Shown here: positions 18,767 through 28,552 of the stretch, piece after piece
Position numbering within the stretch: the first letter of the stretch is position 1
Layout: each line of letters starts with the position of its first letter
From: Planctomycetota bacterium
GTDB taxonomy: Bacteria; Planctomycetota; Planctomycetia; Pirellulales; Thermoguttaceae
Assembly: GCA_029550925.1 (NCBI GenBank)
Contig: JAKPGL010000020.1
Location: 1-61,306 of the forward strand
DNA: 61,306 nt
Direction: 5' to 3'
Made by a program: the position numbers and the translations under genes
Notes under the pieces: generated by a model
The model's input: the letters and a program-made list of their open reading frames with translations, nothing else
Told to the model about the DNA's origin: nothing
Databases searched by the model: none

Positions 18767-20962
18767 ATGCACGACGTTTCTGTCGCCTTTTTCTGGCATC
18801 ATCACCAGCCGTATTATACGGATGATCTGACCGGCGAAACTCCCCTGCCTTGGGTTCGGCTTCATGGGGTGAAGGACTACTGGGGGATGGGCAAACTTCT
18901 GGAAGAAATTCCAGAGTTTCACGCCGCCATCAATCTCGTGCCCAGTCTGTTGGTGCAACTGGAGGCCTATACCGAAGGGGGAAGAGTGGACAATCATCTA
19001 CGCATTTCCCGACTTCCGCCCGACAGCCTTTCGGAAGAAGACCTCCACTACCTGCTGGACAATTTCTTTATGGTGCACCCGGATCAGATGATCCGGCCGT
19101 ATCCTCGATATGAAGATTTGTATCGGAAGCGGGGCGTGGGCATTGATCCGCCGGAGCGGGCGCGGAAACGCTTCTCCAAACGGGACCTTTTGGACCTGCA
19201 ATGCTGGGCCAATTTGGTTTGGTTCCATCCGATCGCTTTTGAGTTGGACAAGGAACTGGCTGAGTTTCGGGCCAAAGGGCGCGGCTGGACCGAGCGGGAA
19301 AAGCAGTGGCTTCTGGACAAGCAGTTGGAAATACTGCGGGAGGTGATTCCGCTGCACCGTCGGCTTCTGGAGCGGGGTCAAGTGGAGCTAACCACCTCGC
19401 CGTTTTACCATCCGATTCTGCCGCTTTTGTGGGACAAACGTCTGGCCCGCCGGGCTATGCCCGACGCCCCTCTGCCAGAACTATTGGAAAGCTACGCCGA
19501 AGACGCCGTCGAGCACATCCAGCGGGCGGTTGTCTATCACGAGAAGCTCTTTGGCCAAAAGCCGCACGGCATGTGGCCCTCGGAAGGATCGGTCTGCCAG
19601 GCGATGATTCCAGCGGTCGCCGACGCGGGGCTGCAATGGATCGCTACGGACGAGGAGATTCTTTCTTGTTCGACGGACGGTTGGGTTTGTCGGGACATGA
19701 ACGGCTATCTTCGGAATCCGGAGATGCTCTATCGGCCGTGGCGGGTGGAAGAGGCGGGCCGATCGGTCCAGATCATTTTCCGGGACCACGCCATGAGCGA
19801 TTTGATCGGCTTTCAGTACCAGCACTATGGTGCGGAGCAAGCGGTTCAGGATTTTGTGGGGAAATTGGAGGCGATTGGTCGGGCCACGCATCGGCTGGGA
19901 GACAAGCGGCCTACTTTGGTGAGCATCATTTTGGACGGGGAAAACTGTTGGGAATATTATCCTCGGAGCGGAGTGGATTTTTTACGCGGTCTGTATCGTC
20001 GGATCGTCGCCCATCCAAAAATTACGCCGGTGCGTGTGGGGGACTATTTGTCCAAATATCCGGCTACCGATCGGTTGGGACAATTGTTCCCGGGCAGTTG
20101 GATTCAGCATAATTTTGGCATTTGGATCGGTCATGCGGAGTGCAATCGGGCGTGGGACTTGGTCAGCCGGACCCGTCGGCAATTGGTCAAAGCAACGGCC
20201 GCGAAAAAGGCGTCGGAAGCGGAGATCCAACGGGCTTGGGAGGAACTGTATATCGCCGAAGGAAGCGATTGGTTCTGGTGGTTTGATCCCCGGCACCATA
20301 CGGCGCACGACATGGTGTTTGATCGGCTGTTTCGGAAACACTTGCAGAATGTTTACTCTCTTTTGGGCCAGACGGCGCCGGTGGAGTTGGCCCGTCCGAT
20401 TCGGCAAGGGTTCCGGATCGCAGCGCCCACAGAGCCGACCGGACTTTTGAATGTGCGGATCGACGGACGACGGAGCTATTTCGAATGGATCAATGCGGGC
20501 CATTACCAGAACCAATCTGGCCGAGGTTCCATGCAACGGGCCAGGGAAAGTCGGGCGAGCGACGTCTATTTCGGTTTCGATGCGGATCGACTTCTACTTC
20601 GAGTCGATGCACAGGATGGGCCAGTGCGGGAACGCTGGACGGACCTAAGCAGCCTGCGAGTGATATTTTTGGAGCCGGGGCAGTTTGTACTGACGGTGAC
20701 GGGGCCGTCCCGTCGGCACCCGTTGGTCCAACTGTTTCACGCCGGGGTGTTGGTCGTCGAATCGGGGACCGAAGCGGCGGCGGATTTTATTCTGGAACTG
20801 GCCATCCCGCTGCGAAGTTTAGGCGTCGGCACCGGCGCACCGCTCCATTTTTGCCTGGAACTTTACCAGGCAGAGAAACTCTTAGAACGCATTCCCTCGG
20901 AAGGGGCTATCGAAACCACCGTCCCGCCCCCGGAATATGAATTGATCATGTGGCAAGCCTAG
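18767..20962 (+). CDS. Glycoside hydrolase family 57 protein
   Basis: GH57 enzymes are alpha-amylases, 4-alpha-glucanotransferases, branching enzymes or amylopullulanases. The family start region is VAFFWHHHQPYY (residues 6-17). MWPSEGSVCQAMIP and WIATDEEIL follow, the latter containing the nucleophile Glu. ILDGENCWEYYP contains the acid/base Asp. The protein has 731 residues: a catalytic domain to about 480, then a C-terminal region without recognised motif. No signal peptide is present, so it acts in the cytoplasm, presumably on the glycogen made by GlgA next door. GTAAGGACGGAG precedes the ATG. Which activity it has cannot be told from sequence alone. Confidence 0.9.
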   Translation: MHDVSVAFFWHHHQPYYTDDLTGETPLPWVRLHGVKDYWGMGKLLEEIPEFHAAINLVPSLLVQLEAYTEGGRVDNHLRISRLPPDSLSEEDLHYLLDNFFMVHPDQMIRPYPRYEDLYRKRGVGIDPPERARKRFSKRDLLDLQCWANLVWFHPIAFELDKELAEFRAKGRGWTEREKQWLLDKQLEILREVIPLHRRLLERGQVELTTSPFYHPILPLLWDKRLARRAMPDAPLPELLESYAEDAVEHIQRAVVYHEKLFGQKPHGMWPSEGSVCQAMIPAVADAGLQWIATDEEILSCSTDGWVCRDMNGYLRNPEMLYRPWRVEEAGRSVQIIFRDHAMSDLIGFQYQHYGAEQAVQDFVGKLEAIGRATHRLGDKRPTLVSIILDGENCWEYYPRSGVDFLRGLYRRIVAHPKITPVRVGDYLSKYPATDRLGQLFPGSWIQHNFGIWIGHAECNRAWDLVSRTRRQLVKATAAKKASEAEIQRAWEELYIAEGSDWFWWFDPRHHTAHDMVFDRLFRKHLQNVYSLLGQTAPVELARPIRQGFRIAAPTEPTGLLNVRIDGRRSYFEWINAGHYQNQSGRGSMQRARESRASDVYFGFDADRLLLRVDAQDGPVRERWTDLSSLRVIFLEPGQFVLTVTGPSRRHPLVQLFHAGVLVVESGTEAAADFILELAIPLRSLGVGTGAPLHFCLELYQAEKLLERIPSEGAIETTVPPPEYELIMWQA

Positions 20963-21104
20963 TGATCGGACCATCCACGCTCCAGCGAATCGGTTTCCAA
21001 AGGACGGGGGAAGGACTGGATTCCTGCTTGCGCGGAAATGACAAAATGCGCGGCTTGCCGAGGAAAGAGGGGTTCTTTTCTTCGGAGGAAATGGTGCTGA
21101 AGTA

Positions 21105-22517
21105 TTACCCAACTGGAGAGGCGTCAGACGCCCCTTTCTGGAGGGCGACTCCGATCAGATCATACCCCTGGGCGGCGACCACTTCGCAAACAGCTATCTG
21201 CCCGGGCTGAAGCGAGCGGCCGGTTACATAAACCACCCCGTCGATTTCTGGAGCATCGGCATAGGTTCGGCCCACCCATGCGTGGGATTCCCCAGGAACC
21301 TGTCGATCAATCAGCACCTCGACCTGTTTGCCGATCTGGGCTTCCGCATAGGCAAAAGCGATTTTCTGCTGGACCTGAAGCAATCGGCGATGGCGGCGTT
21401 GCTTGAGCGGTTCAGGAACTTGATCGGGCATCTCCGCAGCCGGGGTACCGGGTTCGGGTGAAAAAGGAAAAACGCCCAGGCGTTCAAACCGTTGGCGTTG
21501 AACAAACCGGACCAGTTCTTGAAAATGGGCGTCTGTTTCGCCCGGAAAGCCCACCATCAGGGTTGTCCGAATGGCCAGTCGAGGAATACCCGCCCGAAGC
21601 CGATCCAGAAGCTCCAACGTCCGTGCCTGGTCCACCAGCCGATCCATCCGCTTCAAGATGGGGTCGCTAATGTGTTGAAGCGGCAAGTCCAAATAAGGCA
21701 ATACCTTGCGTGCTGAAGCGATCGTCTCGATCAGCTCCTGGCCAATCAGGAGGGGATACAAATACATCAGCCGAATCCAACGGACTCCCTCCAACCGGTC
21801 CAATTGGCGGAGCAACTCTGGCAGGAGGGATCGGCCTTGGGCGAGGTCTCGGCCATAGGCGGAGCTGTCCTGGGCGATCAGGATAAGTTCCCGGGCGCCG
21901 TCGGCGACGAGTTCTTCGGCCTCGGCCAGCAGATGGTCGATCGGTTTACTTCGGTACCGGCCCCTTATTTGGGGGATAGTACAGAAGGAACATTGCCGGT
22001 CGCACCCGTCGGCGATTTTCAGGTATCCCACATGGGGCAGGGTGATGCGGACCCGGCCCAACTCCTCCATGGCATGGTCTGGTTGAGGCAGGAAGGTGGT
22101 TCGGGGTTCTGGTTGGCCCGACAAAATCCGATCCGCCGCCTGAACGATCTCGTCGCGGGCAAAAAGCCCCAGCACATGATCTACTTCTGGATACTGGGCC
22201 AGCAGCGCCTGTTGGTCCCACTGGGCCAGGCAGCCGGCCACGATAAGCCCCCGGATTCGGCCTTGACGCTTCAGCCGGAGCATTTCTTCGATCACCTGAT
22301 AGGCCTCTTGCCGGGCCGAGGCCAAAAAAGCGCAGGTATTGACGACCACCAGGTCGGCGTGCTCCGGCTGCGACACGACGCGATACCCCGCCGAGTGCAA
22401 CAAACCAAGCATCCGTTCGCTATCGACCAGGTTCTTTGGACAGCCGAGCATCACCACCGCGCAGGCGGCTTTGACAGGCTGGGTTGATCGAACATAGGGG
22501 GTAGGTTGTAAGTCCAT
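21105..22517 (-). CDS. rimO: Ribosomal protein S12 methylthiotransferase RimO
   Basis: RimO is a radical-SAM enzyme with two iron-sulfur clusters that methylthiolates an aspartate of ribosomal protein S12. The N-terminal MTTase domain has its three cysteines in LGCPKNLVDSE, VVNTCAF and VAGCLAQW. The radical-SAM motif CDRQCSFCTIP and the RimO-typical IPQIRGRYRSKP follow. A C-terminal TRAM domain ends the 470 residues. The SDSE sequence pattern and QDSSAYGRDL favour RimO over MiaB. The ATG at 22517 starts a reasonable 15-residue lead-in. It is transcribed alone, convergent with the GH57 gene. Its last bases touch a remnant of the repeat family (GTAATACTTCAGC on the minus strand). Confidence 0.95.
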   Translation of the reverse strand: MDLQPTPYVRSTQPVKAACAVVMLGCPKNLVDSERMLGLLHSAGYRVVSQPEHADLVVVNTCAFLASARQEAYQVIEEMLRLKRQGRIRGLIVAGCLAQWDQQALLAQYPEVDHVLGLFARDEIVQAADRILSGQPEPRTTFLPQPDHAMEELGRVRITLPHVGYLKIADGCDRQCSFCTIPQIRGRYRSKPIDHLLAEAEELVADGARELILIAQDSSAYGRDLAQGRSLLPELLRQLDRLEGVRWIRLMYLYPLLIGQELIETIASARKVLPYLDLPLQHISDPILKRMDRLVDQARTLELLDRLRAGIPRLAIRTTLMVGFPGETDAHFQELVRFVQRQRFERLGVFPFSPEPGTPAAEMPDQVPEPLKQRRHRRLLQVQQKIAFAYAEAQIGKQVEVLIDRQVPGESHAWVGRTYADAPEIDGVVYVTGRSLQPGQIAVCEVVAAQGYDLIGVALQKGASDASPVG

Positions 22518-22652
22518 AGAGGTATTTTACGGCCATTTCGGCGCAAAAAACAGGGGGGGACGCCTTGCCAAATAACTGTTCGTTACGTACACTAAATATG
22601 TACATTTACTTCGTATAACACTTTATTCACTTTTCGAACAAAGGTTCCTTCC

Positions 22653-23378
22653 ATGTTGGGTGCGGTCGGTTGGGAAGAGTACGTCGAAATCCTGGACAGG
22701 GTGGTCGAAAAGGCGCTTCGGATCGCCCACGTGAAGGCCCCCCCGGTGGATCCGTTTCGGATTGCCGAGGCGTTGGGGGTGCAGGTGGTCTGGGACAACC
22801 GTCTGCAAGAACGGGGCCGCTATGTCCGGCTTCGCCGGCGTCACTCGCACCCTCAAACCGCCGCCATGATCCTCCAACGGCATCCTCGGCCGGAACGCCG
22901 TTACTGGTCGGCCGCCCATGAATTGGGCGAACATTTAGTCTATCAGGTAGCGGCCGGTTTGGGCGCGGCCACGGAGGAAGACTTGGGCGAGTACCGGGAG
23001 CGGATCGCCAATCATCTGGCCGCTCGAATCCTACTGCCGACCCGCTGGTTTGCCGAGGATGGCGCACGGGTGGACTGGGACCTCCGACTGCTCAAAAGTC
23101 GCTATCCGACCGCCAGCCATGAAGCAATCGCCCGACGTATGTTGGAGATGTCCACGCCGGTAGTGATCACTGTTTTTGATCAAGGGATGCTCATCTGGCG
23201 GCGGGCCAACCGCTGGGGACGGGTTCCCCTCTTAAGCTCGGCCGAATCGCTTTGCTGGCAATCGGCCCACCGCCAAGGCCAAGACCAAGAGCAATGGACC
23301 GAAGGACTCCGGATTCGCGTCTGGGCGGTCCACGAACCCGGCTGGCGCCGAGAAATCCTTCGCACAGAAACCTGGTAG
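22653..23378 (+). CDS. ImmA/IrrE-type metallopeptidase
   Basis: The 241-residue protein has the zinc-peptidase motif HELGEH (HExxH) near residue 89. It is followed by YRERIANHLAARILLP, matching the E..AN..A..LL(M/L)P helix of the ImmA/IrrE (COG2856) family. Family members often cleave a cognate XRE-type repressor to switch on mobile elements or stress genes. No XRE regulator is adjacent here; the nearest regulator is the WYL protein on the other strand. The C-terminal half (from about residue 150) is not conserved enough for me to name. AAAGG precedes the ATG. No mobile element genes are seen around it. Confidence 0.85.
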   Translation: MLGAVGWEEYVEILDRVVEKALRIAHVKAPPVDPFRIAEALGVQVVWDNRLQERGRYVRLRRRHSHPQTAAMILQRHPRPERRYWSAAHELGEHLVYQVAAGLGAATEEDLGEYRERIANHLAARILLPTRWFAEDGARVDWDLRLLKSRYPTASHEAIARRMLEMSTPVVITVFDQGMLIWRRANRWGRVPLLSSAESLCWQSAHRQGQDQEQWTEGLRIRVWAVHEPGWRREILRTETW

Positions 23379-23429
23379 GCCGTCCTGCCCCCCTCCGCCC
23401 GCGCCAACGGGATTGATCTTCGGAATCCG

Positions 23430-24503
23430 TCAGCCGTTGGTCTTGGACTTCGGAGGCGTAGGGGTGGGCGGGGTGGATTCGTCTGGACGGCGGAGCTCCC
23501 AGCGGAGTTTGCGTACGGCTTCCTGGACGGCCAGGGGCAATTTGGAGCGGAGAAAGTTTTTGCCGCCGAACCATTCGTTTGGTTCGGCGAACAGATGATG
23601 ATGTTCAATAAATAGCGCCCCGGTCGGCTGTCGCAGCCGGGTTACTTTTGTATAGGAAGCGGAAGCGAAATAGGGTTGGGCCGGGCCGAGCGTAAACCGC
23701 CCCTGATCATCCACCTGGATCGGCTGCCACTGGTTGGGATATTCCTTATCCTCCTGGAAGGCGGGGGCCACGGCGGAGGCCAGCACCAGCGTCTCCTCGG
23801 AGCGGGTAACCACCACATGCTGGGTGGTGCGAAGCAGCACCCGATCAAATAACGCCGCCGCCGTGAAGAGGTATCGCTCCTTGTGCGTGCTGCCGTCCGG
23901 CGGCAGAAGCAGATTCCGCTTCGCCAATTCTTCCGCGGAAAGGATGCGTCGGCCTATGGGGTATCGGCTTTTGCGCTGGCTGGCGGCCTGGTGCAAGAGG
24001 TGCTCCAGAAAGTCTTCGGAGAACAACTGTTCCAATCGGCCGTAGGCCACATAACTTACGTCCACTCGGCGAAGCGGGGTCGGCGCTTCGGGCAAAGAAA
24101 CGTCCACGATCTCCATCGCAAACGGGGCAACGACCGCATTTCGGACGAATTCTTCCAACGGTCGAGCACCGGCAACCTGGGCCAGGATTTTCTGTTGCTC
24201 GGCTTGGGAGAGGCCGTCTGACATGAGAGGCTTGGGCAACCTGGCGCGCAACTTGGCCGTCCGGTCCACGGCAACTCCCTCTTCCACGAGACGCACCCAA
24301 AGAGGATTGGCCGATCCAGCCGCACCAGGCTTGTCCCGCTTTTCTGGGCTCTTCCGATGCTGGCCTTCCCCGCCGTCGTCTTCTGTGGCGGGAGTGGAAT
24401 ACGCCGAAGTCTCTACCAACCGGGTCCCTGAGACCGGCTCATTCTTGGCGTGCTGGCCCCACGTTGCCGCCGTGAGAATAGTTAGCATCCAAACGATTGT
24501 CAT
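23430..24503 (-). CDS. Unknown exported protein
   Basis: From the ATG at 24503 the product has 357 residues starting MTIVWMLTILTAATWGQ, a plausible signal peptide. An in-frame ATG at 24521 adds six residues and has no better ribosome-binding site. A charged, low-complexity stretch follows, then a domain with LFSEDFLEHLLHQ and a well-ordered C-terminal half that includes TQHVVVTRSEETLVLASAVAPAF. I recognise no enzyme motif. It lies 107 bases after the WYL regulator on the same strand and is convergent with the peptidase gene, so it may belong to the TolC-WYL transcription unit. Confidence 0.65.
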   Translation of the reverse strand: MTIVWMLTILTAATWGQHAKNEPVSGTRLVETSAYSTPATEDDGGEGQHRKSPEKRDKPGAAGSANPLWVRLVEEGVAVDRTAKLRARLPKPLMSDGLSQAEQQKILAQVAGARPLEEFVRNAVVAPFAMEIVDVSLPEAPTPLRRVDVSYVAYGRLEQLFSEDFLEHLLHQAASQRKSRYPIGRRILSAEELAKRNLLLPPDGSTHKERYLFTAAALFDRVLLRTTQHVVVTRSEETLVLASAVAPAFQEDKEYPNQWQPIQVDDQGRFTLGPAQPYFASASYTKVTRLRQPTGALFIEHHHLFAEPNEWFGGKNFLRSKLPLAVQEAVRKLRWELRRPDESTPPTPTPPKSKTNG

Positions 24504-24609
24504 TTCACCGCCTTCAATCATTGCGGCGTCCCTGATCCTGGCCGAACCAGCAGACGCCTGGGCAGAATCCTGTATCCAATCGACGGAAGTTCTCTAGGCA
24601 AACCGGCCG

Positions 24610-25626
24610 TTAGTTTTTACGGGAAGGCTCTACGGATTGAGCAAGGGCCTCGATTTCTGGCTGATAGACCTGGGTCAAATGGGCGATATGTCGGGCGATC
24701 AGTTTTCGCAATTCTGGGGGATCAAGGACCTCGGCTTGGTCGCCGTAGCCTAAAATCCACCAGGAGATTTCATTCAGCCCGGAGACTTTCGCATAAAAGT
24801 CCAAGGAACCGTCCGACCGAAATTCCACCCGTTGGGTTTTGTGCCAGATGACCTCAGCCACATTGGTAGCCACTTTCGGGCCAAAACGGACGTGTACTTC
24901 TCGATCTCGTCCGGGTTCGGGGATCAAGTGCCAGGCGTTTCGTAAATACCGGTCGATGGAAAACCTGCGGGGAATCCGAACGCGATCTTCCAGAAGGGTC
25001 GCCTCTTGGATTCGACCGACATTGAAGGTTCGCACCGCCCGATGGACAGTGGAGCGACCGATCAGGTACCAACTGCGTCGGCTGAACAACAGCCGGTAGG
25101 GAGAGACTTTCGTGAGAGCAAATTGGCCGTCTTGGATACGGTAATACCGGATGCGTACCGCCCGTCGTTCGGCCAGGGCTTCCAGGAGGCGTCCGAAGAC
25201 CTCCTGACGTCCGAAAAGGGGATTGGTCTGGGGCAGGTGGATTTCAATACTTTCGGCGGCCCGTCGGAGGCGTTCTTGTTGGCGGGCCGGCAGGCAGGCC
25301 TGTAATTTTAAGGCCGCCGATCGGGCGGCGGCAAAAAACGGCAAATTCCGCTCATCGCCCATTTCGTAGCAAAGCACCAGCAAGGCCAGCACTTCTTCAA
25401 AACAGAATTCTTCCGGCGGGACCAGAGGAGTTTCCTGCGTCTCATATCGCTCTCGCTCCGGATCATACCGGATGGGGATGCCCGCCTCGCGAAGCAGTTC
25501 CAAGTCTCGGAAGATGGTGCGTCGGCTGACCTCGCACTCTTGGGCCAAACCGTTAACGTTGTATCGCTTTCCAGCCTGTAGCAGTTGGAGGAGTTTGAGC
25601 AGTCGGCGCAGTCTGGCGAGGTTCAT
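24610..25626 (-). CDS. HTH/WYL-domain transcriptional regulator
   Basis: A winged helix-turn-helix occupies residues about 3-55 (LLQLLQAGKRYNVNGLAQECEVSRRTIFRDLELL). A WYL domain follows, with SPYRLLFSRRSWYLIGRS near the middle of the 338 residues. The C-terminal WCX-like segment closes the protein. WYL domains sense ligands, possibly nucleic acids or nucleotides, and regulate DNA repair or defence genes in some bacteria. The ATG at 25626 is required for an intact HTH and lies 74 bases inside the end of the TolC-type gene. GGAGAGGG is upstream. Translation is therefore probably coupled to that gene. Confidence 0.9.
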   Translation of the reverse strand: MNLARLRRLLKLLQLLQAGKRYNVNGLAQECEVSRRTIFRDLELLREAGIPIRYDPERERYETQETPLVPPEEFCFEEVLALLVLCYEMGDERNLPFFAAARSAALKLQACLPARQQERLRRAAESIEIHLPQTNPLFGRQEVFGRLLEALAERRAVRIRYYRIQDGQFALTKVSPYRLLFSRRSWYLIGRSTVHRAVRTFNVGRIQEATLLEDRVRIPRRFSIDRYLRNAWHLIPEPGRDREVHVRFGPKVATNVAEVIWHKTQRVEFRSDGSLDFYAKVSGLNEISWWILGYGDQAEVLDPPELRKLIARHIAHLTQVYQPEIEALAQSVEPSRKN

Positions 25627-27916
25627 TGACGGCGGCCCTCTCCGAGACGGGAAAACCGGTTCTCACTCCTTGTCCGCTCGAACTTCCTTGGGACCGTTCT
25701 TCCACCGACTGGGCATAGACGACCGGCTGCACCTGAGCCGACGGCCGATTCCCCCGTCCCGGCCCATCCGGAAACATCGGGTCGCTCTCGGCCAATGCCA
25801 TTCCGGGAGCGGCGCCGCCGGCCGGAATCCGCCGCGCCTGAGGCGGCGTGGGGGCTTCCAGGATCGGCTCTTCACCAGACATGTTCCCCGGGGAGGACGC
25901 CGGTTGGCCTTGGACCGACGGCGTCTGGTCCCCTGCCGCTTCGCCTTGGGTCGTGCCCTGATGTTGCTGGTACTGGCCCCGGCTCAGCACCCTAGGCAAG
26001 GTATAGCCGTAGTCCAAATACAACCCGGCATCCCGTTCCCTAGCCCGACGCATTGCGTCGAAATAGGCCTTGGCCGGCCAGGGGCCTTCGGCTAAATATA
26101 CTCCATTATACTCTAACAAAGACCCCTTCCGATAGTGAACAAGTGCTATCGCCTGGTTGTAGGTGGCCAGCGCCCGATAGAAATTGCTTTTCGACTCGGC
26201 CAATCGCCGGAGCGATTCGAGCCGGAGGAAAATGGCCCCGGCCCCTCGGGTTTCCTCAGTTTCGGCGCCCAGTTCGACGATCGTCTGGAAGGTGTCGGCG
26301 TTATGTTTGGCCGCCTGGAGCCGACTGTAACTGGTCCGCATCAGTTCATAAGACCCTTCCAAATCCCGGATGGCCTGAGAAATCTGATGCGAGACTTCCA
26401 ACTCGGCTTCTTGCACCAAGGCGCGTTCTTTGGCCAAGTTCAACTGGGCGTTTCGGACGCCGGCCAATTCTCGACGAAAACCGATCGGAATGTCCAGTTC
26501 CAGCCCAACAGCCCATTCCTGAAATCGGCCGCCTGTCAGACTTTGATAGGCGGTGATGTCCGCTTCGTCGCTGTAACGTTTGCTGGCGATCAAGTCGTCG
26601 CCCAATCCCAACCAACGATACCGCCCCACCGCATCCAATCGGGGCAACAGGAAATTCTTGGCCGCGATCAACTCCATCTCACGCTGTTTGACCCGCCAAC
26701 GCAGCCGCCGCAATTCGACGCTGCGAACCAACGCCTCCTGATGCACTTCATTCCAGGGAAAAGTGATCTTGGCCATGGTCGGCTCGTCCGACGGACGAAA
26801 CAGCCGGCCGTCCGTAGCCGACAGCCCCATCAAGTACCGCAGATTGTTCTCCACCGCATAGACTTTATTGAGCGATTCTTGCACCAAGCTGTGGTAGAGG
26901 AAATACTGTTCCCGGACCTGGCTTTCGGCGGCCCGCGTCCCGCCCCGAGCGCCCAATTCCAACTTCGTTTTGGTCGCCATCCAGGTCTCCAACATGGCGT
27001 CCCGAGCCTGCTTGGCCGTCTCCAACTCATGATAGGCCAGCCAAAGCTCCCAATACGCCCGCTCCACGTCCATGACCAGGTTCCGGACCGCCGCCTCGAA
27101 TTCCGTCAGACGAATATCCGTGTTGATCCGGGCCAGGACGATCCCGTTGTACACCCCCGGACGCGCGCCGGGACCGGCAATCCGGTTAAACTGCACCCCG
27201 GCCCCCTGCAACAACGGCTGACGAATCTCCGCCTCCCAATCCACATACCAATCGCTCGGCCAACGGCGGAGCGTCGAATTGTTCCATTCATAATTGACGT
27301 GTTGCCGCAGAGCGGTGGTCCCGCCGGTGGCGTTGGTCTTCGACAATTCAACCGTAAAAGTTCCCGCATCGCTTTGGCGGATCGGAAGGAAGGCCCCTCC
27401 CAGCGGTCCTTCCACCGCACGATAATTCTGCGGTCGGTCGCCTTTGGACCAGAAGACCGAGCCGGCCAACTGGGCGTCGAAGGCGGCCAGAGCGGCTTCG
27501 GTGCCATACTGCGGATGGCTTTCCGCCAGCGCCGGATCATAGACGGTGGCCAAGGCGTCCGGAGAACGAGTGATCGCTTCGGGCGTCGTAAGCACCTGCC
27601 CGCCAAGTTGCTTAAGCACTTTGCTATTCAAGAGGGCGTTGCGGATGGCTTCCTCAAGCCCTAGCGGCGTCGGATCCAATTGATCCGGGTTTTGCAACGT
27701 AAAGGGGCGGTTTTGCTGGCCGTCCACGGCCACCTCGTCCAGGCTTTCCACCTGGGCATCGGGATATTCAATACGAGTGGCCTCCCCAATATAATGCGAC
27801 AGGTCCCCATCTTCAAACAGGTAATAGGGCTGCTGGGGCCGACACCCGGAACCTACCAGGCATCCAACAGCAATCAGTATGAGAAAGAAGCAATAGGTAG
27901 AAAAACTGCGGCGCAT
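25553..27916 (-). CDS. TolC-family outer-membrane efflux lipoprotein
   Basis: The ATG at 27916 gives 787 residues beginning MRRSFSTYCFFLILIAVGCLVGSGC. This is a lipoprotein signal whose lipobox (VGSGC) places the acylated Cys at 25. AGGAAGG precedes this ATG; the ATG at 27988 has no signal and is rejected. The body has long alpha-helical stretches with repeated coiled-coil character (ELWLAYHELETAKQARD, ELEVSHQISQAIRDLEGSYELM), typical of the duplicated OEP domains of TolC-type channels. A proline/glutamine-rich tail of about 130 residues ends the protein, and its final codons overlap the WYL gene. Partner inner-membrane pump genes are not in the window. Confidence 0.9.
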   Translation of the reverse strand: MRRSFSTYCFFLILIAVGCLVGSGCRPQQPYYLFEDGDLSHYIGEATRIEYPDAQVESLDEVAVDGQQNRPFTLQNPDQLDPTPLGLEEAIRNALLNSKVLKQLGGQVLTTPEAITRSPDALATVYDPALAESHPQYGTEAALAAFDAQLAGSVFWSKGDRPQNYRAVEGPLGGAFLPIRQSDAGTFTVELSKTNATGGTTALRQHVNYEWNNSTLRRWPSDWYVDWEAEIRQPLLQGAGVQFNRIAGPGARPGVYNGIVLARINTDIRLTEFEAAVRNLVMDVERAYWELWLAYHELETAKQARDAMLETWMATKTKLELGARGGTRAAESQVREQYFLYHSLVQESLNKVYAVENNLRYLMGLSATDGRLFRPSDEPTMAKITFPWNEVHQEALVRSVELRRLRWRVKQREMELIAAKNFLLPRLDAVGRYRWLGLGDDLIASKRYSDEADITAYQSLTGGRFQEWAVGLELDIPIGFRRELAGVRNAQLNLAKERALVQEAELEVSHQISQAIRDLEGSYELMRTSYSRLQAAKHNADTFQTIVELGAETEETRGAGAIFLRLESLRRLAESKSNFYRALATYNQAIALVHYRKGSLLEYNGVYLAEGPWPAKAYFDAMRRARERDAGLYLDYGYTLPRVLSRGQYQQHQGTTQGEAAGDQTPSVQGQPASSPGNMSGEEPILEAPTPPQARRIPAGGAAPGMALAESDPMFPDGPGRGNRPSAQVQPVVYAQSVEERSQGSSSGQGVRTGFPVSERAAVNEPRQTAPTAQTPPTATGWKAIQR

Positions 27917-28108
27917 AGCAGTACCTTCCTGAATGGCAGAAAAGTTGGCGTAACTGATATCGGCGCCGCAATCGTTAAATCTTGACAATTTCTTGCAATC
28001 TAAGAAATCGGCAAACCTTATCCAATTTAGCCAAAACCTCCAGCCTGCCTATTCTTAAGATAACCCTCTCCAATTCCCTTACCAAGGTTCCCCATTATTC
28101 CCTTTTTG

Positions 28109-28317
28109 GTAACATTTTAGCCGAATGCAGTACCTTGTCACTGCCGCACAGGCACCCAATCTAGGCTTCTTGCAGCCTCTACTTGGGAGGAATAACAACG
28201 TAGCCGCCTCATAGGACCCTGGATTCCCGCTAGAGCGGGAATGATATTTCTGCCGGAAAAATCTTGGGTTTTGCTAAAAGAAAATCCCGGCACTTCTGCA
28301 CTCGGTTGAATAATGAC
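28109..28317. mobile_element. MITE-like element in the TolC upstream gap
   Basis: The left end GTAACATTTTAGCCGAATGC (28109-28128) has an inverse CTGCACTCGGTTGAATAATG ending at 28317, matching at about 16 of 22 positions. Internally it carries CTAGGCTTCTTGCAGCC and the dRS3-like GGATTCCCGCTAGAGCGGGAATGA. It occupies the 27917-28552 gap between divergent genes. The rest of that gap shows no gene. Confidence 0.6.
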
Positions 28318-28552
28318 CTTTTTGTTATTTCCCCATGGGCGAAAGTCTCTGGTTGTTCTTATTCCATTGCTACCCAGCTAAATTCCCCTTCGAGACTTAC
28401 TCCCTCAAGGAATGCCACCCAAAGGGGGGCCCTCCGATTCCTACCCGCACAATCCGCATTTCCGATAAATTTTCTCTAATCCCACCAAGCTGCTTAGGCC
28501 GAATAGATAAGCAACTTCTCCCAATAGCACTTTTCACAGGAGGATATTTCCA

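Noticed and set aside
26135-27664. 509-residue frame opposite the TolC-type gene
   Set aside because: It lies entirely antisense to a gene with a clear lipoprotein signal and coiled-coil domains, has no recognisable motif, and arises from the high G+C third-codon bias.
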